A stretch of DNA of 64,000 nt from Ferrimonas sp. YFM. GTDB lineage: Bacteria; Pseudomonadota; Gammaproteobacteria; Enterobacterales; Shewanellaceae. The notes under the pieces are model-generated. The model was not told the DNA's origin, searched no databases, and was given only the letters and a program-made list of their open reading frames with translations. The stretch spans positions 3,224,001 through 3,288,000 of the forward strand of contig NZ_AP027368.1 of the NCBI RefSeq assembly GCF_030296015.1, written 5' to 3'. Position 1 is the stretch's first letter; every line of letters starts with the position of its first letter. Made by a program: the position numbers and the translations under genes. Below are positions 34,815-42,370 of the stretch, piece after piece.

Positions 34815-36632
34815 TTAACTTCTCGCAGAGTCCACCCAGCGGTGAATCTTCTGCTCCAACACGGCCATGGGCAGCGAGCCGGAAGTAATCACCTGATTAT
34901 GAAACGCCTTGAGATCAAACTTGTCACCCAGTTCTTTCTCGGCATAGGCGCGCAGTTCCAGAATCTTCAGCTGACCCACCTTATAGGAGAGAGCCTGGCC
35001 GGGAATCGCCATGTAGCGCTCTACCTCGGCAATGACGTCGGTCTTGGCCAGAGGGCTGTTATCCAGCATGTACTGAATCGCCTGCTCCCGACTCCAACCC
35101 TTGGCATGAAGACCGGTGTCCACCACCAGCCTCATGGCACGCAACATCTCATCGGAGAGCTTGCCGAAATACTGGTAGGGATCGCTGAACAGCCCCATCT
35201 CGATACCCAGGTACTCGGCGTACAGGGCCCAGCCCTCCTCGAAGGCGGTGTAGCCGCCAAAGCGCTGGAACTCCGGTACCCCTTCCAGCTCCTGCTTGAT
35301 GGCTATCTGGAAGTGATGGCCTGGTGCCGCCTCATGAAGAGACAGGGTGGTCATACCCCACTTCGGCTGAGCCTTGAGGTTAAAGGTGTTGATGTAGAAC
35401 ACCCCGGGACGGCTACCATCCGGGGATGGTGCTTCGTAGGAAGCGCCGGCGGCAGAGCGCTCACGGAAGGGCTCGACCGGCTTGACGATGTAATCCGCTT
35501 TGGGTGACACATCGAAGTATCCGGGAAGCACTGCATCGATGCGACTCTTAAGCCCCATGTAGCCATCCACCAGATCCTGCTTGGTGGTAAAGAAGAACTT
35601 GGGATCGCTGCCAAGGTGTTCAAAGAACGCCGCCAGATCTCCCTCAAAGCCCACCTGCTGGCGAACCCTATCCATCTCACTGAGGATGCGTGCCACCTCC
35701 TGCAGGCCCAGCTCATGGATCTGATCCACAGGCATCTGGGTGGTGGTGTTCTCATTGGCGAGGAACTGGTACCAATCCTTACCATTAGGCAGACCCCACC
35801 AACCGTGCGAGCCACGGGACGCAGGCAGATAGGTCTGGGTCAGATAGCCATCGAGTTTGGTCAGCGCCGGCATCAGCACTGTCATGATGGCCTCTTGGTA
35901 GCGAGCCTTGAGTTTGGCCTTCTGCTCATCACTCAGGTCGGCAGGTAACTCGGCCAAGGGCTGGGCAAAGATGCTGTCGGCGGGGTTGTCCACCAACTGC
36001 GCCTGAATCTGGGGAATCATCCGCTCCACCAGGACCCGGGGCAGCACCACCTTGGACTCAATCCCCTGATCCATGCGTAGGATGGCGCTGTCCACCCACT
36101 GGGCAAAGCCCTGCATCCGACCAATGAAGTTGTCGAAATCCTGCTCGGTCTCAAACGGCTGAGCCGATTCTCCGCTACCCAGTTGCACCAGGGTAAACAC
36201 CTTGGAGTAGAACTGGTTCAGCGGCAGCCAGCGAGAGGGATAGGTCTCGGCCTTCAGTGCGGTCTGAACGTTATAGCGAATCACTTCGAAGCCGATCTGG
36301 TTCTGCTCCGACAGCTGGGCAACATCAATCTTGTTGAGGTCGTCCAGCATCTTGCTGTTCATGTCATGGCGAGCCTTGAGGTACTCCTCAGTCAGCTCAT
36401 TGCCAAACTGGTGGTTGTACTGGCTCCGGCCGGCAAAGGTGGCACTGATGGGATTGAGGGCCAGCTGGTCCTCGAAATACCGGTCAACCAGCTCCAGGTA
36501 TTGCTGCTCCATGCTCTGCTGGGTCTGTACCTGGGCGGCGTCAGCATTCTGTTCCTTGGGGGACTGGGCCGGTCCACAGGCTGCGGTGCCCACGGCCAAT
36601 GCCAGGGCCACAGCGAGTTTTGCCACTCTCAT
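34815..36632 (-). CDS. DUF885 family lipoprotein, probable zinc-dependent peptidase
   Basis: 605 residues. Lipoprotein signal MRVAKLAVALALAVGTAAC with Cys19, then a mostly helical body. Motif HEAAPGHHFQ starts at H433-E434 and is followed about 25 residues later by the conserved EGWALYAEYLG, together an HExxxGHH...E arrangement like gluzincin metallopeptidases. The family is still called DUF885, with several members thought to be peptidases. AAGGAGCACTGA precedes the ATG. It lies between the TonB2 operon and receptor 5 and has its own terminator. A role in trimming peptides imported by the receptors is my inference from position. Confidence 0.88.
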   Translation of the reverse strand: MRVAKLAVALALAVGTAACGPAQSPKEQNADAAQVQTQQSMEQQYLELVDRYFEDQLALNPISATFAGRSQYNHQFGNELTEEYLKARHDMNSKMLDDLNKIDVAQLSEQNQIGFEVIRYNVQTALKAETYPSRWLPLNQFYSKVFTLVQLGSGESAQPFETEQDFDNFIGRMQGFAQWVDSAILRMDQGIESKVVLPRVLVERMIPQIQAQLVDNPADSIFAQPLAELPADLSDEQKAKLKARYQEAIMTVLMPALTKLDGYLTQTYLPASRGSHGWWGLPNGKDWYQFLANENTTTQMPVDQIHELGLQEVARILSEMDRVRQQVGFEGDLAAFFEHLGSDPKFFFTTKQDLVDGYMGLKSRIDAVLPGYFDVSPKADYIVKPVEPFRERSAAGASYEAPSPDGSRPGVFYINTFNLKAQPKWGMTTLSLHEAAPGHHFQIAIKQELEGVPEFQRFGGYTAFEEGWALYAEYLGIEMGLFSDPYQYFGKLSDEMLRAMRLVVDTGLHAKGWSREQAIQYMLDNSPLAKTDVIAEVERYMAIPGQALSYKVGQLKILELRAYAEKELGDKFDLKAFHNQVITSGSLPMAVLEQKIHRWVDSARS

Positions 36633-36672
36633 TCAGTGCTCCTTTCTATTCCGTTTTTTTGAGAGACAGTAT

Positions 36673-36699
36673 GAAAAAAGCCCCGCGAGCGGGGCTTTT
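36673..36699 (-). terminator. Intrinsic terminator of the TonB2 operon
   Basis: GCCCCGC/GCGGGGC stem beside an A6 run, four bases past the TPR gene stop. Confidence 0.9.
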
Positions 36700-36702
36700 C
36701 GA

Positions 36703-37956
36703 TTAGATGCGGACTTTCTTCCGCGCCGCGGTGTCCTTGATGTAAGAGAGCCAGCTCTTGGCAGCTTTGGCCGTCTTCTTATCTTTGGTTGCCGCTTCAC
36801 AGGCCGCATAGGCCTGCTTGTATTTGCCGTCGTAGAAGTAGGCCTGAGCCAGAACCATCTGCAGCTGCCCCTTGTTCGTCAGGCCATCGGCCTTCAGAGC
36901 ATTGTTGCCAGCAGCCTGGGCCGCCTTGTACTCCTGGGCTTCCAGCAGCAGCGCTGCCTGCTTGGAGTAGTGCTTAGCCTTGTTGCTCAGCTTGGCCGCT
37001 TCGCCGTAATACTGGGCCGCCTTCTTCACCTCTTTAGCCTGGTGATAGGTGTTGGCCAGCATGGACAGGGAAGTTTCGTCCTTCTCTACGATGCCTTTAC
37101 TCAGGTACATCTCCTGAATCTTGGCAGACTGGTACGGTACCTCATTCTGAGCGTACAGCTGCGCCAGCATCTTGTAGTGAGAGGGCTTCTCCAGCAGGTC
37201 CTGACGGTAAGCTACGTCCATGGTGTAGAGGGCTTTCTTGTAGTCTTCGCTGAGCAGATACATCTGCGCCAGCTGGACCCACAACTTGCTCTCTTCAGGG
37301 AACAGCTCAACCATGGTCTCAACAACCTTGGCCGCCTTGGGGTACTGCTTGGACTCGTAGTAGGAACCCATCTTCAGTACGTAGGCGTTTTTGTTGGGCT
37401 TGCTCTCCAGGGCGATGGCCTTGTCAGCCAGAGGGATCACCTTGTTGTACTGCTTCAGCTCATACTGAGCCTGGCCCATACGCAGGTAGACGTTTTTGTC
37501 TTCCTTACAGGTGAACGCCATCCACTTCTCGTAATCTGCCAGTGCACCCTTGTACTGCTTCTCCTGCATGCGCAGGTCAGCCAGCAGTCGCATCGCCTGG
37601 GCATGGTCGGTGCCACCCAGTACGTCCGCGTCTACAGCCAGTTGCAGATACTTCAGGGCTTCAGAGGTTTTACCCTCGATGCCGGCGTAGATGTTACCAA
37701 TGAAGCGGTTCACGTAAGCCTTGTCGAACGCCTGCTTGGGATTGATCTCAAGCATGACTCGCAAGGCTTCATCCATCTGATCGGTCGAGTAGAACTCAAA
37801 CGCTCGCTGAACCTTCTTACCCACCCGCTCGGACATCACCTTGGTCTGGCGCTTGTCAATTGGGCACTTCTCTTCCGCGGCCTGGGCCTGGGGCAGGGCT
37901 GCTACGCCCAGCGCCGCCACAACCAGAGCAGGCAGCAATTTGCTTTTCATGCGCAT
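36703..37956 (-). CDS. TonB2-operon tetratricopeptide repeat protein
   Basis: 417 residues. Signal peptide (MRMKSKLLPALVVAALGVAALPQAQA), so periplasmic, then helical TPR-like repeats throughout (for example ADYEKWMAFTCKEDKNVYLRMG, QYELKQYNKVIPLADKAIAL, VQLAQMYLLSEDYKKALYTM). TPR proteins at this place are usual in TonB2-type loci of Shewanella and Vibrio relatives and are thought to be accessory to the complex. AAGGAGGAGG lies just before the first ATG; a second ATG two codons later is possible. Last gene of the operon. Confidence 0.9.
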   Translation of the reverse strand: MRMKSKLLPALVVAALGVAALPQAQAAEEKCPIDKRQTKVMSERVGKKVQRAFEFYSTDQMDEALRVMLEINPKQAFDKAYVNRFIGNIYAGIEGKTSEALKYLQLAVDADVLGGTDHAQAMRLLADLRMQEKQYKGALADYEKWMAFTCKEDKNVYLRMGQAQYELKQYNKVIPLADKAIALESKPNKNAYVLKMGSYYESKQYPKAAKVVETMVELFPEESKLWVQLAQMYLLSEDYKKALYTMDVAYRQDLLEKPSHYKMLAQLYAQNEVPYQSAKIQEMYLSKGIVEKDETSLSMLANTYHQAKEVKKAAQYYGEAAKLSNKAKHYSKQAALLLEAQEYKAAQAAGNNALKADGLTNKGQLQMVLAQAYFYDGKYKQAYAACEAATKDKKTAKAAKSWLSYIKDTAARKKVRI

Positions 37957-37968
37957 GATACCTCCTCC

Positions 37969-38589
37969 TTAGCCTTGGTCTTTGTTGAGTTTGAAGTCCA
38001 GGCGAACGGTGATGCCAGGCTGTTTAACCGGCTTGCCGTCAACGATCTTGGGCTTGTACTTCCACTTACGCAGTGCGCGCTTCGCTTCTTTGTCGAACAG
38101 GCGCTTAGGCTCCGCTTCGATGACAATGATGTCTTCCGGCTGTCCCAGTTCGTTAATGGTGAACTTCATCACCACGTACCCTTCTTTGCCCTCACGGAGA
38201 GCCTTCATGGGCCACTTGGGTTCCATCCGAACGATGGGGGTCGCGTCACCGTCGCGCATCATTGCGCCACCGACATCACCCATACCGGAGTTCACACCAC
38301 CGATATCCACACTGGGCACATTGATGGACACAGCATCGGAAACCTCGTTGGTTTCTGGCTGCAGATCAATGGGCTCTGGCGGCTTCTCTGGCGGCTTCGG
38401 CGGCTTGGGCTTAGGACGGTCACGATTTTGTGCCTTCGCGTCCTGGCGATCCATCACGATCTCAATCGGCGGAAGATCGACACTGTTGGCGGCGCGCTTG
38501 GCGCCACCGTCGATCAAAAACGCCATGAAAGAGAACAGAGCGAAGGTCACCGCTGCGCCAAGTACTAGGGCTAACAGTGATCTCAGCAT
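37969..38589 (-). CDS. tonB2: TonB2-type energy transducer TonB
   Basis: 206 residues. One N-terminal membrane span (LLALVLGAAVTFALFSFMAFLI), a periplasmic proline/lysine-rich spacer (RPKPKPPKPPEKPPEP, residues 58-73), and a C-terminal TonB domain (VVMKFTINELGQPEDIIVIE, LRKWKYKPKIVDGKPV) that contacts the receptors' TonB box. Short spacer, as in TonB2 proteins, compared with E. coli TonB. The ATG comes two bases after the exbD stop. It is the likely energy source for the six receptors here; this is an inference from proximity. Confidence 0.93.
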   Translation of the reverse strand: MLRSLLALVLGAAVTFALFSFMAFLIDGGAKRAANSVDLPPIEIVMDRQDAKAQNRDRPKPKPPKPPEKPPEPIDLQPETNEVSDAVSINVPSVDIGGVNSGMGDVGGAMMRDGDATPIVRMEPKWPMKALREGKEGYVVMKFTINELGQPEDIIVIEAEPKRLFDKEAKRALRKWKYKPKIVDGKPVKQPGITVRLDFKLNKDQG

Positions 38590-38591
38590 AA

Positions 38592-38996
38592 TTACTCTTC
38601 CTTCGCTGCTACGGAGATGGTGTTGATACCGGCAGCTTTCACCTGGTCCATCACCTTAACTACGATGCCATGCTTGGCTTCTTTGTCCGCCTGGATCATC
38701 ACAGAGGCTTCAGGGGATTCAGCCAGCATACGTTCAACGTTAGCACGTACACGCTGGATATCCACTTCACGCTTCTCCATGTATACGATGCCGGCCTCGT
38801 TGATGGCGATAAAGATGTTAGCCGAAGGCTTCTTGCTCGCCTGTTGTGCCTTAGGACGGTTCACATCAATACCGGACTCCTTCACGAACGAGGTCGTTAC
38901 GATGAAGAAGATCAGCATGATGAAAACGATGTCCAGCATCGGAGTCATATCGACTTCCGCACCCTCTGCTGGGGTTGCATGCTTTTTGCGTGCCAT
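38592..38996 (-). CDS. exbD2: Biopolymer transport protein ExbD (TonB2 system)
   Basis: 134 residues. One membrane span (DIVFIMLIFFIVTTSFV) preceded by the essential aspartate (VDMTPMLDIVFI) and followed by the periplasmic ExbD/TolR domain (VMIQADKEAKHGIVVKVMDQ). It forms the proton-conducting stator with ExbB. Between the ExbB gene (10 bp gap) and TonB gene. Confidence 0.94.
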   Translation of the reverse strand: MARKKHATPAEGAEVDMTPMLDIVFIMLIFFIVTTSFVKESGIDVNRPKAQQASKKPSANIFIAINEAGIVYMEKREVDIQRVRANVERMLAESPEASVMIQADKEAKHGIVVKVMDQVKAAGINTISVAAKEE

Positions 38997-39006
38997 AATT
39001 CTCTCT

Positions 39007-39531
39007 CTAGTGGTGCGACAGACTATCCTGGAGCTTCTCAGCAGACACCTTCAAGGACGCATTCAGACGGGTGCTGAAAAATACGCCGGAGAGGGCTGCC
39101 ACCATGCCGGACATGGTCGGGATAGTTGCCATTGAGATACCACCTGCCATCAGACGGGGGTTACCAGTACCCTGTACTGCCATCACTTCGAATACTGCAA
39201 TCATACCGGTTACGGTACCCAGCAGGCCCAACATGGGGCAGATGGCGACCAGAGCGTTGATAACACCCATACGGGCAGTCAACTGTTCCTTGGCCTGGGA
39301 AAGCCATGCTTCACGGATGCGGTGGGCATGCCAGGAGGTTTTATCCTCGCGGGCCAGCCAGTTCTCTACTACCTTCTTGCGCACCTTGGGGAACACAAAG
39401 CTCAGGTAGAAGTAACGCTCCAGCATCATGGCCCACATCAGGAACAGGGCACCTGCTACAAGCCAGAGAACGTCACCGCCGGTTGCCATGAAGTCCCTGA
39501 CAGACTCCCAGAGCTCTATCAGGTAAAGCAT
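39007..39531 (-). CDS. exbB2: MotA/TolQ/ExbB proton channel protein ExbB2
   Basis: 174 residues with three membrane spans. The signature AICPMLGLLGTVTGMIAVFEV and the following GNPRLMAGGISMATIPTMSG are diagnostic. I chose ATG 39531, with AAGGAG nine bases upstream; a GTG at 39537 overlapping the TtpC stop is three bases from that site and too close. The gap to TtpC is two bases, so the genes are co-translated. Confidence 0.93.
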   Translation of the reverse strand: MLYLIELWESVRDFMATGGDVLWLVAGALFLMWAMMLERYFYLSFVFPKVRKKVVENWLAREDKTSWHAHRIREAWLSQAKEQLTARMGVINALVAICPMLGLLGTVTGMIAVFEVMAVQGTGNPRLMAGGISMATIPTMSGMVAALSGVFFSTRLNASLKVSAEKLQDSLSHH

Positions 39532-39533
39532 AA

Positions 39534-40895
39534 TCACTTGCTCCTTGTTTCAGCGTGAGCAGCCACGATTCCAGCACTTTGCTCTTCGAGCACGTCCACT
39601 ACGGCGCGGGCACGGCCAGCAACCAGAGCGTGAACCAGAATCAGGGGCAGAGCAGCGATCAGACCCAATACAGTTGTTACCAGAGCCATGGAGATACCAC
39701 CGGCCATGATCTTCGGATCACCAGTACCGAACAGGGTGATGTTCTCGAAGGTCTTAATCATACCGGTTACGGTACCCAGCAGACCCAGCATAGGTGCGAT
39801 AGCGGCCAGTACCTTAATCAGAGGTACGCCACGCTCGATGCTTGGGGTTTCTTTCAGAATCGCTTCGTCGATCTTCAGTTCCAGAGTCTCAACGTCAACG
39901 TCTTTGTTCTCCTGGTAAACCTTCAGGATGCGGCCCAGAGGGTTGTTGCCAGGGTTGTCGACATTCTTGATCTGGGAGCGGATCTTGGCAGACGCCGCGG
40001 TCAGAGTCATAACCTTCCACAGGGCAATCAACAGACCGAAGCCCAGCAGGCCGGCGATGATGTAGCCTACGGTGCCACCCTGATGGAACTTCTCTTCCAG
40101 AGAAGCTTTCTGGGTGTATACCTGCAGCAGCGCGCCCTTGGAGGGGTCAACGAAGGTAGCGGTGGTTTCACCGGCGCCGGCACCCAGGAACTTCTTAACG
40201 GAAGCCACTTTGTAACCCTCGGGCTGCTTGGGCAGCTCCAGGATGGTGCCAGTTTCGGAGTTGTAGCTCAGGTACTCGCCGTTGGCCAGCAGAGTAAAGG
40301 GACCAACACGGGTTACTTCTTGGTCGGCTACGTTACCGTTGGAGTCGGTTACGGGAGCGGTGAATTTCACGACCTTGCCAGACTCGGTCATTTCGGTCTG
40401 CAGGGAGATCCACAGCTCTTCCAGTTCCTTGATGGTCGGCAGCTCTTTGGCCTGAGCCAGCTTGAACATCAGGTCTTCACGGCCAGGGTACTGGGCGCTG
40501 ATCAGAGACGCATCGATCAGGCCTGCGGTGTCGTTGGACACCTGACGTACCACACCGAACATCTCACCCAGGTCACCTTTGGCGGTTTCCAGGTCTTTGT
40601 TCAGCTGGTTGATGGTCTGGTCGTTGTCGGAGAAGCGACGAACCAGGTCTTCACCGCGCTGCTTTTCAGCAGCCAGGGTGGCCTTGGCCTTCTTCAGCAG
40701 GGCAGCCTTGTCGGAACGCTCTGCATTGAACTCGGCTTCACGCTTCTTGTTCAGCTTGGCTTCGGATTGACGCTCGGTCTTCACCTGGTTCAGCAGCTGA
40801 TCCAGAGAAACGGCTTTAGGCGCCTCGGAGGCCAGGGCTGCACCGCTGAAAGACAGGGCAGCGGCTACCATGGCGGTAGAGATCAACTTTTTCAT
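39534..40895 (-). CDS. ttpC: TtpC-like long ExbB protein of the TonB2 system
   Basis: 453 residues. Cleavable signal (MKKLISTAMVAAALSFSGAALA), a periplasmic coiled coil at about residues 30-125 (rich in K, E, A), a globular part to about 265, and a C-terminal ExbB domain with three spans (GGTVGYIIAGLLGFGLLIAL; APMLGLLGTVTGMIKTFENI). Vibrio TtpC is a fourth component required for TonB2 function. Its ATG overlaps the DUF3450 stop (TAATG), and its stop is two bases from exbB2. Confidence 0.92.
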   Translation of the reverse strand: MKKLISTAMVAAALSFSGAALASEAPKAVSLDQLLNQVKTERQSEAKLNKKREAEFNAERSDKAALLKKAKATLAAEKQRGEDLVRRFSDNDQTINQLNKDLETAKGDLGEMFGVVRQVSNDTAGLIDASLISAQYPGREDLMFKLAQAKELPTIKELEELWISLQTEMTESGKVVKFTAPVTDSNGNVADQEVTRVGPFTLLANGEYLSYNSETGTILELPKQPEGYKVASVKKFLGAGAGETTATFVDPSKGALLQVYTQKASLEEKFHQGGTVGYIIAGLLGFGLLIALWKVMTLTAASAKIRSQIKNVDNPGNNPLGRILKVYQENKDVDVETLELKIDEAILKETPSIERGVPLIKVLAAIAPMLGLLGTVTGMIKTFENITLFGTGDPKIMAGGISMALVTTVLGLIAALPLILVHALVAGRARAVVDVLEEQSAGIVAAHAETRSK

Positions 40896-41671
40896 TACTC
40901 AGCTCCCTCCGCGGTCTGAACAGGCAGTTTCAACAGGTCTGGGGCGGCCTGCTTACGGGCCATCTTGATGGCGTTAGCCACGCTGCGCATGTTGTCGTCA
41001 GGCAGAGCCTTCCAGGTGCGAGCGTTGTTGTCCCATACCCAACCACTCTTCTGATCCAGAGACTGCGCCAGGAATACCACGCGGCCCAGGTGGAAGAAGT
41101 CTACGGTCAGTTCTTTGCCGTCGATGTTCAGCTTACCTTCGTAGGCAGCCATCTTGTTGCCGTACTCGTTCTCGATCTGGTAGGCATCCAGAACCAGACG
41201 GTACTTCTCTGCGGTGGATACGTTGGAGTCACCCATCACCTCTTTCAGACGGGCAACACGGTTGCGACGCTCGTCGATAGAGAAAGGCACGTCCAGTTCA
41301 ATGAACTGCTCCATGGTATCGATCATCTTGAAGGTCAGAGGGATGATGCCCTGCTTGGTCTTCTCGATGCCACCGATCTGGGTCTGCAGGGAAGCGATGT
41401 TGGCTTCCTGATCTGCTACCAGGCCGGCGTAGTAGTCGTTGTAGGACTTCAGGGTCTCATACTCGTCAACCACCAGACGGTAGTCGTACAGCATGTCTTG
41501 AGCCTGGTCATACAGCTTATTGATCTTCTTTTGAGACTTAGCGGCGTCGTTCTGAATCTGTTCGTCGGCTTTCTGAATGCCGGCCAGATCAGCGGCGGAC
41601 GCAACGCCGGTGCCTGCCAGTGCCACAGCAAAGGCAGTTGCTAGTGCGGTTCTTTTACTAATCACGGACAT
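40895..41671 (-). CDS. DUF3450 family periplasmic protein, first gene of the TonB2 operon
   Basis: 258 residues. Signal peptide (MSVISKRTALATAFAVALAG... to GVASA), then long coiled coil (residues 25-110; KKINKLYDQAQDMLYDYRLV, ASLQTQIGGIEKTKQ) and a C-terminal domain (GRVVFLAQSLDQKSGWVWDN). DUF3450 genes regularly precede ttpC in TonB2 loci of Shewanella/Ferrimonas-like bacteria. I chose ATG 41671 with GGGAACT upstream; the open frame upstream to 41740 lacks signal-peptide character. Probably a structural partner of TtpC; role not proven. Confidence 0.88.
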   Translation of the reverse strand: MSVISKRTALATAFAVALAGTGVASAADLAGIQKADEQIQNDAAKSQKKINKLYDQAQDMLYDYRLVVDEYETLKSYNDYYAGLVADQEANIASLQTQIGGIEKTKQGIIPLTFKMIDTMEQFIELDVPFSIDERRNRVARLKEVMGDSNVSTAEKYRLVLDAYQIENEYGNKMAAYEGKLNIDGKELTVDFFHLGRVVFLAQSLDQKSGWVWDNNARTWKALPDDNMRSVANAIKMARKQAAPDLLKLPVQTAEGAE

Positions 41672-42321
41672 AGTTCCCAACCAGTCTTGTTGTGAGTTTG
41701 CGGCTCCGGCGACATTATTATGGTGTGTACACCTATGCATTTTGTCGGAGCCAGTCCTACATTATTGGTCTATTTGTTATATATCCCTTGCTCTCTTTTC
41801 CTTTGCGAAGGTGAGCGCCCCCGCATCTTTCCACAGTTTGCCAAGGTGTGTCAACCGTGTTACCAAATGCTTCAGAGAGCAAAGAATGGATAAATCCGGA
41901 CAACGGGATAAATTTTATTCAAACAGTGCTTTTTCCTGCATTTTCTTCATCTTTATTCACAGTGCTGACCAGTATCTAACTCCACCACAACAACACCAAC
42001 AGGGTTAAGATTGCCATATCTTATAACTCAATAGTCAAATTCACTAGAAACAACCCTGCAACACAGCATCAGTCACCCACAGATCGACTTACGAAAAAAC
42101 CACAAGCTTTGCAGCCAGAATTGGAAACCTGAGCTTCCACTCTCTGTTCAACGAGATTCACCCCTTGGGGAATAACAAGGCGGGTAGAAGCGACTGATTA
42201 TGCAAGTCGGATCGCGCTGACACAGATCCAGAATCCGAAGATCCTTCACTCAGATTTCGATTGCGTGTGATGCCGGTTGGCAAAGGGGTATGGCGGGAGG
42301 GATCGGCTTAACAATAGGCAT
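41672..42321. other. Upstream region of the TonB2 operon
   Basis: 650 bp with no credible gene. It must hold the TonB2 operon promoter (minus strand). A TATATAAC stretch (minus strand, near 41775-41782) is a possible -10. A 12-bp inverted repeat GGTGT-GT-ACACC at 41722-41733 lies 51-62 bp before the start. The distal part (41850-42300) is plain and I see nothing specific there. No clear Fur box. Confidence 0.45.
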
Positions 42322-42355
42322 AAAAAATGCCGGCAGCGACGCTGCCGGCATTGTT
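42322..42355 (-). terminator. Intrinsic terminator of TonB-dependent receptor 6
   Basis: Ten-base TGCCGGCAGC/GCTGCCGGCA stem, loop GAC, beside an A6 run, 16 bp past the stop. An outer CTTAACAAT/ATTGTTAAG repeat (42307-42358) could extend it into a longer hairpin. Confidence 0.9.
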
Positions 42356-42370
42356 AAGGTGCAAACTGGC

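Noticed and set aside
39555-40919. A 454-codon plus-strand frame opposite ttpC
   Set aside because: Shadow frame; the TtpC protein has signal, coiled coil and ExbB motifs.
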